NCBI RefSeq assembly: GCF_018446385.1
Contig: NC_055991.1
Span: 96,889,712 to 96,953,711, forward strand
DNA: 64,000 nt
Source of the DNA: Zingiber officinale
Taxonomy: Eukaryota; Streptophyta; Magnoliopsida; Zingiberales; Zingiberaceae
Direction of reading: 5' to 3'
The notes under the pieces were generated by a model, which was not told the DNA's origin, did no database searches, and saw only the letters and a program-made list of their open reading frames with translations. Numbering within the stretch: position 1 is the first letter of the stretch; every line of letters starts with the position of its first letter. This document shows, piece by piece, positions 10,853 through 23,142 of the stretch. A program made the translations under genes and the position numbers.

Positions 10853-13800
10853 TCAAGTGAAAAGGTGGGGGTATCGAGCTCGGATCGTATCCTCGAGCTC
10901 CTAGGTAGCCTCCTCGTCCGAATGATGCTGCCATCCGACTTTAACCAACCGGATAGTCTTGTTCCACAACTAACACTCTTTCCGATCCAGGATCCGTATT
11001 GGAACCTCCTCGTGGGTAACGTCAGGCTGAAGGGGAACTGGTATATTAGATAGCACATGAGCTGGGTCAGCTACGTATCTCCTCTACATAGATACATGAA
11101 ATACGTCGTGCACGCCTGCCAGGGATGGTGGTAGTGCCAGACGATAAGCTACTGCTCCAATCCTTTCCAAGATCTGGAAAGGTCCAATATATCACAGAGC
11201 TAGCTTACCTCGGAGGCCAAATCTCTTCACCCCTTTCGTGGGTGAAACTCTCAGAAATACATGGTCACCTGTAGAGAACTCCAAGGGTCTCCGTCTCTGA
11301 TCAGCATAACTCTTCTAGCAGTCCTGCGCCTCTGACATCCTCCGTTTGATAGTATGAACCAATTCTGCCTCCTGCTGAGCTCTATGAGGCCTTAGCAACT
11401 GGGCCTCCCCAACCTCATCCCGGAGGGTGGGTGTCCGACAAGGCCTACCATACAACGCTTCAAATGGTGTCATCTGGATAGCCGAATGAAAGTTGTTGTT
11501 GTAGGTGAACTCTACCAATGGAAAATGGTCCTCTTAACTGCCTTCGAAATCCAATACACAAGACCTCAGCAAGTCCTCTAGAGTCTGAATGGTCCGCTCT
11601 GACTGTCCATCTATCTGAGATGGAAAGCTGTACTGAAACAGAGCCGAGTGCCCAATGTCTGTTGCAGACTCTGCCAGAACCGAGACGTAAACCGAGGGTC
11701 TCTATCCTAAGTAATACTCAAAGGAACTCCATGTAATCTAATGATCACTCGACAATACAGATCTACCAATCGATCCAAGGAATCAGTCTTCCGGATTGCT
11801 AAGAAGTGGGCCTATTTGGTTAATCGATCAACGATTACCCAAATCGCGTCATGACCTCGTCGTGTCCTAGGCAAGCCCACCGCAAAGTCCATGGTAATGT
11901 GTTCCCATTTCCACTCAGGAATAGGAATCCGTTGAAGTAATACGGCAGGTCTTTGGTGCTCCGCCTTCACTTGCTGGCAGACAAGACATCTAGCTATAAA
12001 TTACGCGATGTCTTTCTTCATGCCGTTCCACCAGTAGGAACGCCTCAAATCTTGATACATACGGGTTCCTCCTGGGTGGATCGCAAATTGAGAGCGATGA
12101 GCCTCCTGAAGTAGCTCCTGTAAGATCGGATGAGACTGAGGTACGCATAATCTACCTCGGAAATATATAATACTCTCCTCATCTCATGTGAACTCGGTCT
12201 ACTACCCGGAAGCTATCTGGCTGCCAATGAACTGAAAATGCTGATCACCGACCTGGGCCTCTCGGATCCTCGTCCTGATCGACGACTGAGCAACTATGGT
12301 AACCAGAATACCCTGCTCTGTTTGTCCCTACTCCTGAAGGCCCAACTCGGAGAAGCCCTGAATCAAGTCCATGACTGAAGCTCGGTGGCAAGCCAAAGTC
12401 CCTCTAGACTCCTAATGAGTGCATCGGCAACCACATTAGCTTTCCCTGGGTGATAGCTAATGGTACAGTCATAATCCTTCAGGAACTCCATCCATCTCCT
12501 CTATCGGAGATTGAGTTCCTTCTGGGTGAAAATATATTTGAGACTCTTATGATCCGTAAGAATCTCAAAGGTAATGTCGTACAGATGATGCCGCCAAATC
12601 TTCAAAGCAAAGATGATGGTGGCTAGCTCCAAATCATGTACTAGGTAGTTCTTCTCATGCTCCTTCAATTGAAGAGAAGCATAGGAGACTACCCTGCCAT
12701 GCTGCATCAGGACAGTGCCCAAACCCTGAAGAGATGTGTCGGTGTAGAGCACGAATCCGTCCTCTCCGGAGGGTAAAACCAAAACTGGAGCTGACACTAA
12801 TCTCTGCTTCAGCTCCTGGAAGTTGGTCTTGCAACCTTCTATCCAAATGAACTTCACGCCTTCCTAGTCAGGCGTGTCAGCGACATAGCAATCCGGGAAA
12901 AACCCTCGACGAACCGTCTGTAATATCCAACCAGTCCCAGAAAACTACGGATCTCCTGAACTGATTTCGGCTGCTCCCAGCTGGTGACAGCCTCGATCTT
13001 CTGAGAGTATATGGAAATACCTCTGCTAGAAACCATGTGCCCCAGAAAATTGACTGAAGATAGCCAGAATGCACACTTGCTGAACTTCGCATATAGCTAA
13101 TGTCGTCGAAGAGTCTCCAAGACTATGTGAAGATGTTGTGTATGTTCCTCCTCGGAACGCAAGTAGACCAATAAGTTATCGATGAAAACAATAACAAACC
13201 GATCAAGATACTCCAGAATCCATAAATACCGCTGGAGCATTGGTAAGCCCAAATGGCATTACCAAAAACTCATAATGGTCGTATCTGGTACAGAATGTTG
13301 TCTTCTGAATATCAGATTCTTTGACTATCAGCTGATGATATCTGAACCGTAGATCAATCTTAAAATATACTGAGATACCTCTGAGCTGATCAAACAAATC
13401 CTCAATCCGTGGTAAGAGGTACTTATTTCTGATGGTCACTGCATTCAGCTGTCTGTAATCGATGCACAACCTCAGAGTACCATTCTTTTTTCTTGACAAA
13501 TAATACCGGAGAACCCCACGGAGAAGCACTATAACGTATAAATCCCCTGTCTAAAAGCTCCTGGAGTTGAACATTCAGTTCGTTCAACTCTTTTGATGTC
13601 ATACGATAAGGAGCTTTCGATATCGGCACAGTTCCCAGAATCAAATCAATAGCAAACTTCACTTGCCTTCTGGGAGGTAAACCTGGTAGCTCCTCTAGAA
13701 ATATATCCGGATACTCTCGGACTATTGGAACATTGAAGAGTTGAGAACTACTGTCGTCTTCAGTATGAATCAAAGATAACAGAAAACCATGACAACCATG

Positions 13801-15804
13801 TGACAGCAGCTTCTGAGCCTGAATCGCCGAAATAGTCGATATGTCATCGTCTCTGATGCCAATGAAATCCCATGAGGATTGGTTCGGAGGTCGGAATGTG
13901 ACCACCCTTGTTTGGCAATCAATAGTGGCATGATATGCTGACAAACAATCCATGCCAAGAATAATATCAAAGTTGACCATTTCCAGTACTAAAAGATGTA
14001 CAGTAAGTATCATGTTGTCAAAGTCTAACAGGCAACCTCTGACCTCCTGGGTGATGTCCAAAGCATCACCAAATGGTAGAGAGACGGTCAGTTGTTGCAG
14101 TCTAATAGTGGGTAATCTACCAATCTCCCTCATAAAGGTACGGGATATAAAAGAATGCGAGCTACCGTATCTATCAGCATATCAGCAGATAATGCATAAA
14201 GTAAAACCATATTGCGGAAAACGGATCCGTCGACCCGCTGCGCATCCTCTCTGGTGACCGTATGAATATGTCCAGTCTCTGGCGGAGGTGGCGGTGGTAG
14301 CGTTGCCAGCGGCTGCTACATCTGGGCAAGAGCTTGCCACTGAGGCAGTGCTGGAGACTGTGCCAGAGGTGGATGTAAGGGCTGCGACTGATACTGTACT
14401 GGTAGCTGGGACTGCGTCTGGTACTGAACCAGTGGCTGGGGCTGCAGATACTGGACTAAGGGCTGAGGCTACAGCTGATATTGGGGTCCCACGACAGAAC
14501 TCTGTGGTACTATGAGGGCACTAGGGTGCTCCTGTCCATACATGCCATAAGCAGCTGCTGCAAGGGGGGCGGACATCTGCTAACGATGCGAAGATTGGGC
14601 TCTCTGCCCTCCTCGCCGAGTCCCTGACTGACTGTGCTATCCTCCATGAGCAGTAACTCTGGAGGCAATATGCTGAGCCTTCAGCGGACAATCTCGGATC
14701 TGGTGCCCAGGCAGTTTGCAATAATAGCAAACTGACTGTCCCAGAGAGCAGGCTGAGGTGATGTGGTCTCTGGACCCACATCAGAAATAGTGAATGTCGC
14801 TGGCGTTTTGTTTTCAGTTCTGCTGAGAAGACCGGAAACGTCCTGAGGAAGATTGTCCTGACTTCTGAGGCTGACCCGATGCCCTAGAAGTACCCTGACC
14901 TGGCTGACTGCGACTACTCTGCTGTTATGTAGCCTATGTCGGCTGGATCTGTCCTGATGTCCGATCAGTCTGCTTCCTTTTCTTGTCTGAATACGCTCTC
15001 TGGTGAGTTGATTCTATCATCAGGGCTTTGTCAAGTGTCTCTATGTAAGACGAGTTCCCAAAACTGGCAAGCTTTACTTGTAGATGTCCATCCAGTCCCT
15101 GAATAAACTGCTGTATACGGGAACTATTCTCAGCAACTAGTTCTGGACAAAATTTGGCCAACCGATTAAACTCGGCATTGTACTCTATCACCGAGCGGTT
15201 GTTCTATCGCAGACTCAGAAAATCCTGTCGGCGAGTCATCTGATATGCCCGTGGGAAGTAGCGGCTCTCAAAAGCCTCTCTGAATCTGGCCCCTCGCCTA
15301 TGATGGAACGCTGCGTAACCCACCAGGTGTAGGCCTCATCCCGTAAATGGAAAGCAGCAGCTCTGCTTTCTCCCACTCGGAGCAAGCCATGTAGAAGAAG
15401 GTTCGGTCGATAGTCTCAATCCAGGACTAGGCCACACTCGGATCAGTCTCCCCGTAGAATAATGTGAATCGACTCTTCATTGACTCTGCCAATACTGGGT
15501 TCCGGGCTCGTGTCGCGACAATATCTGTGAGGTGGGTAGGGATCGTCACGGGAACTTGCGGAATCCCGGAGCTGGTTCTATAAGTGGTACCGCTGAATAG
15601 ACCGGGGGAGGTACTCTCGGTGCTGCTGCATAAACTGGGGCATATACCACTGGTGGTACTGCAGGGTCGATATGAGTGGCCGCGGCTAGAGGCACGGTAG
15701 GTGGTGGTATCGGAAATGGAGCAACCGGTACCGCTAGTGCGGGTGCTGGGTACACTGTAGGCATTGGGGCACGGGTGCCGCTGGTGCCGGGTACACGGTA
15801 TGTC
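10853..15804 (-). pseudogene. Decayed gag-pol of Ty3 chromovirus G1
   Basis: Pieces in transcription order: proline-rich gag linker (15546-15804); gag segment with EYNAEFNRLAKFCPEL near 15130-15200; CCHC zinc knuckle CYYCKLPGHQIRDC near 14690-14731; protease C-terminal part with ILGMD near 13935; RT with [18 protein letters not shown] and [11 protein letters not shown] (13200-13630); RNase H with LYTDTS and [10 protein letters not shown] (12501-12857); integrase C-terminal part with YNNNFHSAIQMTPFEALYG (about 11320-11520); chromodomain-like end with ILDRKE, LVKVGWQHHS and RARYPHLF, stop at 10853. The RT active site reads FIDN instead of FIDD (13175-13186). Several frameshifts and TAG/TGA stops make it non-functional. 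Confidence 0.85.
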
Positions 15805-15809
15805 CAGGT
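15805..15809. repeat. Target-site duplication of D, left copy (CAGGT)
   Basis: CAGGT directly precedes the TGTTGG start of the left LTR. The identical CAGGT at 25562-25566 follows the right LTR. Confidence 0.95.
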
Positions 15810-17047
15810 TGTTGGTGCGGTTAGCATTAACGGTCTAACTCAAGTTTTGATGAATGACAAAATAGGTTAAGTTAGTTTTGTTGTTATCTAACACTCTGAC
15901 CGAGTGTGCAGGAGAAGTCCAGACAGGTCGACGGGCTGACCTGATGTCTGGCACGAAACCCAGCTAGGTCGACGGGCCAACTGGATAGCTGGCATGAAGT
16001 CCAGCAAGGTCGACGGGCTAACCGGATAGCTGACGCGAAATCCAGACGGGTCGAAAGGCTCACTGGACGTCTGGAAAGTAAGTGGAGGTAAGTCACTGGA
16101 GGGGAGTGACTATGACGATGCGTTCCTGGGAAGGGAACTTAGGCGCCGACCCGACTTAGAACCATTTCGGAACTCTAAGTCGAGATCTTGACTAGATTCT
16201 GGTCTCGGTGAGATGGAATCTAATTAATATTGTGTTCTGTTCTAACTCTGTTTTGCAGGAGACTAACATTTTTGTGCAGGGCTAGAACCGATCGGGATCG
16301 GTCGACCGAAAGTTTGGATCGGTCGACCAAACCCCCAAGTAGCAGCTGATCAGAGCTCCAGTGGATGAACCAGGTTCAACTAGGGGATCGGTCGACCGAG
16401 CATGGTTATCGGTCTACTGAACCGAGGATGAGCGTCGACTGGATCAGGCCAGGTGGACTGGGTCAGAGCAGCTGATCGGTCGACCGAACGTGGCTATCGG
16501 TTGATCGAACCAGGGATAGAAGTTGGCCAGATCGAAGCGGAGTGAGCGGATCGGATGTGGTGGAAGTCATCTGATCGGTCGATCGAACCGGGGATCAGTC
16601 GACTGATCCGCTTTGGGTCAACACAGATCCCGATCTTCAAGGATATGGATCAGTATTGCAGAGGTTATAAAAGGAGCCTCGAGGTGCAGCTTCAAAATAC
16701 AACTTGAGCAGATCAATCGGTGCTCTTGTACGTTGCTAACACTTCAACTACGCTTTGTCATTCCAACGAACCAAAGCTTCAAAAGTTCAGTGTTTCCTTT
16801 TCGTTGGTATACTTTACTATTTTCTAATTGTACTTCATCTTTGTAATCATTTACGAATTGATAATGATTGCCCATCGGAAGCACCCTTGTGTGCGAGCCT
16901 TGGAGTAGGAGTCGCCAAAGGCTCTGAACCAAGTAAAAATCTTGGTGTCCTTTTTCTTGTGTCATTTATTCTTTTTCCACTGCGTACTTTTTCGAAATTT
17001 CTAAATTGGTATTCACCCCCCCTCTAGCGAAACTCTACGATCCAACA
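15810..17047 (+). repeat. 5' LTR of D (1238 bp)
   Basis: It begins TGTTGGTGCGG and ends GATCCAACA. The U3 part (16289-16613) holds repeated palindromes of the type TCGGTCGACCGA; a perfect copy is at 16298-16309. A TATA box, TATAAAA, is at 16676-16682. In the first ~265 bp the two LTRs differ at roughly 24 sites, so the insertion is not recent. Confidence 0.9.
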
Positions 17048-17049
17048 AG

Positions 17050-17061
17050 TGGTATCAGAGC
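17050..17061 (+). promoter_or_regulatory. Primer-binding site of D
   Basis: TGGTATCAGAGC follows the LTR end after two bases (AG). It matches the 3' end of initiator tRNA-Met. Confidence 0.9.
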
Positions 17062-17318
17062 AAGTATCGCTATGATTTGGTGCAACCACCAATCAAACAA
17101 GGGGGAGAAATTTTTTTCCCAATTTTTTCTATTTTTTAGTTTTTCGCATAATTCCAAACTGGTACTATTACCTTTTTGGAAATATTTTCTCGTTGCAGTT
17201 AATCTAAATTGGTGCAACATCAATTTAGTTCTTTCTATTACATCTATTTGTTCCCGCACTACTAATCCAAGACCAAGTCTTGGGACCTTGCTTGTCTACG
17301 TGCTTTCTTGTGTGCAGG

Positions 17319-19025
17319 ATGTCTCAGATTGAAAGCTTCAGCACGGTACGTCCTCCCCTATTCAACGGGGACGATTTTATGTACTGGAAGAAAAGAATGG
17401 AAGTCTACTTGAAGACGAACTTCGATCAATGGCTCAGCATCACAAAAGCCTACAGAGCACCAGTTGACAACTCCGGAAGTCCACTTGATCCGGAACAGTG
17501 GACTCCGGACATGAAGAAGAAAGCATCAACGGAGAACAAGGCAATCAACACGCTACAATGCGGACTGATAAGGGAAGAGCTGAACCGGGTAGGACAGCAC
17601 CAGAAAATGAAAGAACTTTGGGACAAGTTGATCGAGTTGCACGAAGGAACTAACGACGCTAATGTAATGAAACAAGATTTGTTATTAAATAGAATGTTTA
17701 ATATAAAAATGCAGGAAGGAGAAACGGCGAGTCAGTTGCACGCGAGGATCAAGGATATCCTCAACGGACTCCACGCGATAGGCCACCAGATGGAAAACAG
17801 AGATATAATAAGGTACGTGTTAAACGCTTTTCCGCGTAACACTTTGTGGGCATCTATCGTGGATGCCTACAAAATCTCTAAAAATTTATCGAAATTAAAA
17901 TTAGACGAATTATCTTACGAATTAGAATTACACAAGCAAACTAACGCCAGGACCAAAAAAGGTATTGCTTTGTTTGCAGGTTCCTCCAAAGAAAAGAAGA
18001 ACAAGTCTGAACCTGAAGAAGATTCTGACCAGGATTCTGAAGACGAAGAGTACCTGGTGAACCTGGTAAGAAAAATGTTCACCAGGAGGAAGAAGAGTTT
18101 CAGCAAGAAGGACCTGCAGAAGATCAACTCTCCAACTGAACCAAGGAATGTGACGTGCTTCGGGTGCAACAAGAAGGGTCACTACAAGAACGAGTGCTCG
18201 AGATTGAAGAACGACAAACCGAAGATGACAAAAAAGAAGGCCCTCAAAGCGACGTGGGATGACTCTTCCTCGGATGAGTCAGAGGCCGAAGATCAGAAGC
18301 ACCAGAGTCACCTCGCGCTGATGGCCCGTGAAGCAGAGTCGGAGGACGAATCGAAAGACGGGTCCGAACCCAAATCGAGCCACGAGTCCATTCTCGTTTC
18401 CGAAGGTCCCGAAGAGGTATACCTAAATTTAAATAGAAAGTTCTTTAAAATTATTTCTTATTTAAATAGGAATTTAGTTAAATTAGAAGATGAAAACAAA
18501 TTACTCCTTGAGGAGAACCAAAAGCTCAAGGAACAAATTACAAAAAATAATCCAACTCAAGATCTAACACTTGAGGAGGAGAATTTATCACTAAAAATAG
18601 AAATTAATAAATTAAAAGAAATGCTAGAAAAATTTACAACAAGATCTAAAAATTTAGATTTAATCTTAAATAATCAAAAAACAATTTACAACAAAACCGG
18701 ACTTGGCTATAAGTCAAGTTCAAATAAAACATTTAAATCATTAATAACCCAACATAAACCAACAAGTAAAGCTTGGGTTCCGAAAGCGTGTTTAACCACG
18801 CAAGTAGGACTTAACCAATATTACATACCCAAAGAAAAAATACATTATATAAAATTAAATAAAACAAATCAAAAATTAAAATACAAACCTAGACCAACAA
18901 ATTCAAAATTTAAATATTTTAAGCCATACCAAGACCTAGAATATCATCAAGAAAACTATAATTACAAAAAGAACAGACATAAACCAAGAACCAAGAACCA
19001 AGAACCAAGAATTAAAGGCCAATAA
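17319..19025 (+). CDS. Intact gag polyprotein of element D (568 aa)
   Basis: Gag forms the virus-like particle and binds the element RNA. The start at 17319 (MSQIESFSTVRPPLFNGDDF) was chosen because this wording opens SIRE-type gag and element E has the matching sequence; a longer frame starts at 17280. The capsid-like part with YWKKRMEVYLKTN and DELSYELELH covers about residues 1-210. A single CCHC knuckle, CFGCNKKGHYKNEC, lies at 18159-18200. Acidic and Lys-rich linkers and a coiled-coil-like, Asn/Lys-rich C-terminal half follow. The frame is uninterrupted and ends TAA at 19023. Pol does not follow in frame: a 1.1-kb non-coding spacer separates them. It could still yield protein if transcribed. 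Confidence 0.85.
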   Translation: MSQIESFSTVRPPLFNGDDFMYWKKRMEVYLKTNFDQWLSITKAYRAPVDNSGSPLDPEQWTPDMKKKASTENKAINTLQCGLIREELNRVGQHQKMKELWDKLIELHEGTNDANVMKQDLLLNRMFNIKMQEGETASQLHARIKDILNGLHAIGHQMENRDIIRYVLNAFPRNTLWASIVDAYKISKNLSKLKLDELSYELELHKQTNARTKKGIALFAGSSKEKKNKSEPEEDSDQDSEDEEYLVNLVRKMFTRRKKSFSKKDLQKINSPTEPRNVTCFGCNKKGHYKNECSRLKNDKPKMTKKKALKATWDDSSSDESEAEDQKHQSHLALMAREAESEDESKDGSEPKSSHESILVSEGPEEVYLNLNRKFFKIISYLNRNLVKLEDENKLLLEENQKLKEQITKNNPTQDLTLEEENLSLKIEINKLKEMLEKFTTRSKNLDLILNNQKTIYNKTGLGYKSSSNKTFKSLITQHKPTSKAWVPKACLTTQVGLNQYYIPKEKIHYIKLNKTNQKLKYKPRPTNSKFKYFKPYQDLEYHQENYNYKKNRHKPRTKNQEPRIKGQ

Positions 19026-20115
19026 TTCAGGGGGAGACTCCAGAATAGCTGACACCTCCAAAAACTAACATACCCGGCAGGGTAACCCAAACTAATCTAT
19101 CCGACAAGATAATAAGGACTAATTAGAAAAGGTTTAAGTTTAACTTGACCTATGGTACTGATGAAGTTTTGGATGATAGTACGTTAGGGAAGCTTAGTCT
19201 ATGCATGTCTAGGAAGATATGGCTTCGACCTGGTACATTTTGCTAAGTGGAACTGACCGAAGCTACCCTTTATAGATCCTAACCAGTTAGACCAAGGTCT
19301 TATACTAAATCCAGTGGATAGGACTATCCAAGTGACTCACCATAGCCCAAGAGTTTATCCAGAGAATGTCTATTTGTTAGACCCAAAGCTAAACATGAAT
19401 CTAACACAAAGTTAAACCAAACCTTAAAATTGAATCAAATTCATCTCACAAAATTATAAGATTCCCTAATTGAAAACGTAAATCGGGTGAGATGACTAAG
19501 GTTTAAATTAAATTAAAATTAAAATAAAATTAAAATTAAAATTAAATTAAAATTAAATTAAAATTAAATTAAAATTAAAATGAATTAAAATTAAATTAAA
19601 TTAAATTAAATTAAATTAATTTATATTAATTTAAATTAATTTAAATTAAATTAAAATTAAAATCAAAATTAAATTAAAATTAAATTAATTTAAAATTAAA
19701 TTAATTTAAAATTAAATTAATTTAAAATTAAATTTAAAATTAAATTTAAATTAAGTTAAATTTAAATTAAATTAAAATTCAATTAAATTTAAATTAACTT
19801 AAATTGGAATTAAATTAATTTAAATTAAAATTAAAATAAATTAAATTAAAATTATTTTAAAAACTTTAAAATTATTCCTTTAAGACCTTTTAAAAATTTA
19901 TTTTAAAATCTCTTAAAAATTCTTTAAAAAATAATAATAATAATAAAATATTAACTTCAAAATTTATCTTAAAATTCATTTTAAAAATTCATTTTAATTT
20001 TTTTCTTTTTAAAATTTTTAAATATAACTCTAAATTTTCCCCCCTAAAATTAAATTCAAATTTTGTTTAACTTAACAATCTTAAAATTAAGTTAGATCAA
20101 ACTTAATTCCAGTTC
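19026..20115 (+). other. Non-coding spacer between gag and pol of D
   Basis: About 1.1 kb with stops in all frames lies between the gag stop and the protease region. It holds the landmark TCTATGCATGTCTAGGAAGA (19198-19217), which recurs in reverse complement in element E at about 53610-53629. A long AT-rich simple tract follows. It may be an intron-like or leader region of a pol mRNA, or simply remodelled sequence. Confidence 0.7.
19495..19860. repeat. AT-rich simple repeat of AATTAAATT-type units
   Basis: Irregular tandem runs of AAATTAAAATT, TTAAATTAA and similar blocks make up almost the whole stretch. An (AAT)n run follows near 19928-19946. A comparable tract occurs at the equivalent place in element E (about 53095-53290). 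Confidence 0.9.
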
Positions 20116-23100
20116 CTACCTATTGTACGAAATCAAGTGGATTTTGGACAGTGGTTGCTCCAAACATATAACTGGAGATCACACCAAATTCACCTAATTT
20201 ACTTACAAAAGCTTAGGAACAGTTGCCTTGGTAAACAATGGCAAACTCAAGGTAATTGGTATAGGTAATATTGAGCTAAAAATTGACTTTATCATTACAA
20301 ATGTGTTACTGGTGGAAAATTTCAAGTATAATCTTCTTAGTATTAGCCAATTGTGTGACACAGGATATAAAATTAAGTTCTTAGCTTGAGAATGTTTAAT
20401 CAAGCACCTAGAAAATCCTAAAATAAACCTAAAAGGGTTTAGGAAAGACAACATCTATGCAATTAACCTAACCACTTCTTCAATTAAGTGTTATTTAACA
20501 CAAAAAGAAGAAACTTGGTTATGACATAGGAGAATGTCACACACGAATTTCAGAAACATAAGCAAATTAAATGGATTAGTTAGAGGCTTACCGAAATTAC
20601 CCAACTTAGACTCAACCATATGTAATGCTTGTCAACAAGGTAAACAAACAAAATCTACCCACAAACCAATTAATCAATCTTCAACTAATTCAATACTAGA
20701 ACTTTTACATCTAAACCTGTTTGACTCCCATGGGGTCAAATCGATAAAAGGTAGTTTATATTGTCTAGTAATAATAGATAACTACTCTAGGTTCACTTGG
20801 GTAAAATTCTTAAAAAATAAGGATGAAACCTTTGAAATCTTTACAAACTTTTGTAAACAAGTTGAAAATGAAAAAGATCTTAAAATTAAAAGAATTAGAA
20901 GTGATAATGGGGGAGAATTTAAAAATCATAACTTTAATAAATTTTATCTTGAAAATGGCTATCATCACGAATTTTCGTGCCCTAAAACTCCTCAACAAAA
21001 TGAGATTGTAGAAATAAAAAATAGAACATTACTTGAAGCCTCTAGAACTATGTTAAATGAATATAATCTTCCTAAGTATTTTTGGGTAGAAGCTGTGAGT
21101 ACAGCCTGCTACGTGCAAAATAGAACAACCCTAAATAAAATACATAATAAAACCTTTTTCGAAGTTTATCATAATAAACTACCCAATATAAAGTATTTTA
21201 AAGTATTTGGGTGTCCAGCCTTCATCTTGAACACTAGGGAACATTTAGGAAAATTTACTTCTAAAGTAGAAAATGGCATTTTTGTGGGATATTCACTCAG
21301 TAGTAGAGGATACAGAATATACAATAAGGTTACCTTAAGAATTGAAGAAACTACCAATGTAAAATTTGAGGAATACAAACCAAACTCAGATCAAACCCAA
21401 CTTCATCCAATTGAGTTCATTCAAAGCAATAGTAATCAAGAAGAAACCATTCAAGATTTAAATCATAAAGATGGAGAGAGAACTCAAGAAAGTCAACCTC
21501 TTAGAACAATAAGAGTCAACCCAAATCATCCAATTGACCAGATAATTGCTGATCCAGACCTAAGGGTTCAGACTAGGTCATCCTTTAGAAACCTAAGTCA
21601 AATTTCCTTAATTTCAAAAATTGAACCTAAAACCATAGCTGAATCCCTACTTGATCCAGACTGGGTCATAACTATGCAGGAAGAACTAGCTCAATTTGAG
21701 TGAAATGAAGTTTGGGACTTAGTACCACCACCCAAAAATAAAAAAGTAATAGAAACGGAATGGGTTTTTAGAAATAAACTAAGTGAAACTGGGGAAATCA
21801 CTAGAAATAAGGTTAGGCTAGTTGCTAAGGGGTTTAGTCAAGTTGAAGGACTTGACTATGATGAAACCTATGCCCCAATAGCTAGACTAGAGTCCATTAG
21901 AATGTTACTCATCTATGCACCCCATAAAGGGTTTAGATTATATCAAATGGACATCAAGTCAGCATTTCAAAATGGATTAATAAAAGAAGAAGTCTATATA
22001 GGACAACCACCTGGGTTTGAAAGTCTAGAATATCCTGACTATGTATTTAAATTAAAGAAAGCTTTATATGGATTTAAACAAGCAGCTAGGGCATGGTATG
22101 AAAGGTTAACCTCTTACCTTATATCCAAAGGGTTTAACCAGGGTCAAATTGACCCGACCCTATTCATTAAATTAATAAAAGAGGACATATTTATAGCCCA
22201 AATCTATGTAGATGATATAATTTTTGACTCAACTAATTCAGAAATTTTAAAAGAATTCACAAACTTAATAGAACAAGAATTTGAAATGAGTCTAGTAGGC
22301 AAATTACTTACTTTTTAGGATTAGAAATCAAACAAATAAATGAAGGTAATTATATTTATCAACAAAAATATACTAAAGAATTATTTAAAAAATTTGGAAT
22401 GGAAAATACTAAAGAAATAAAAACGCGTATGGCAGTAAACACAAGATGATGATGTCAATGGAAAACCAATTGACTTAAAATACTATAGGAGTGTCATAGG
22501 TAGCCTACTGTACTTGACTGCAAGTCGGCCCGATATTTTATTTGCAGTCAGTATGTGTGCTAGATATCAAATCTATGCTAAAGAATCTCATTTGACTCAA
22601 GTCAAAAGAATCTTTAGATACCTTAAAGGAACAACAAATGTAGGCATCTGGTATCCTAGAACTAATAATTTCGAATTAATAGGGTATTCTGACTCAGATT
22701 ATGCTGAATGCAAACTAGACCGCAAAAGTACAAGTGGTGGTTATCAACTACTAGGTCCATCACTTGTGAGCTGATTCAGTAGAAAGCAACACTGTGTTGC
22801 TCTATCTACAACTGAGTCAGAATATATAGCCATAGGAGAATGTGTTGTACAACTATTATGGATGATGCACACTTAAAAGATTTCAACTTAAACCTTACAA
22901 ATGTAAAAGTATTAATTGACAATATTAGTTCAATTAATTTAACAAAAAATCCAATGCATCATTCCAGAACCAAACACATTGAAATTAGGCATCACTTTAT
23001 CAGGGATCATGTCACTAAAGGAGACATTGAACTCAAGTTCATTGAGTCAAAGTCTAATTTAGGTGACATATTTACTAAACCCCTCCTTGAAAGTGAATTT

Positions 23101-23142
23101 AGCAATCTACGTAGAAAATTAGGGATGTGCCTAATAGATTAG
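20116..23142 (+). pseudogene. Decayed pol of D: protease, integrase, RT, RNase H
   Basis: The protease motif ILDSGCSKHITGD is near 20140-20180. Integrase (20534-21300) has the CNACQQGKQTK finger remnant, LELLHLNLF where a catalytic Asp is normally found (here Asn), RSDNGGEF with the second Asp, and VEIKNRTLLE with the Glu. RT (21700-22320) has RLVAKGFSQVEGLDYDETYAP, QMDIKSAF and an intact YVDD at 22205-22216. RNase H has SDSDYAECKLDRKSTSG and ends at 23142 (LGMCLID). In-frame stops occur before the GAG-pre-integrase part, before integrase, between integrase and RT, and in RNase H. Several are CAA/CGA/TGG codons changed by one transition. Confidence 0.85.

Noticed and set aside
17280..17318. 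Longer gag start in element D at 17280
   Set aside because: The extra 13 residues are hydrophobic leader-like translation of non-coding sequence. The MSQIE start at 17319 corresponds to the start region of element E.
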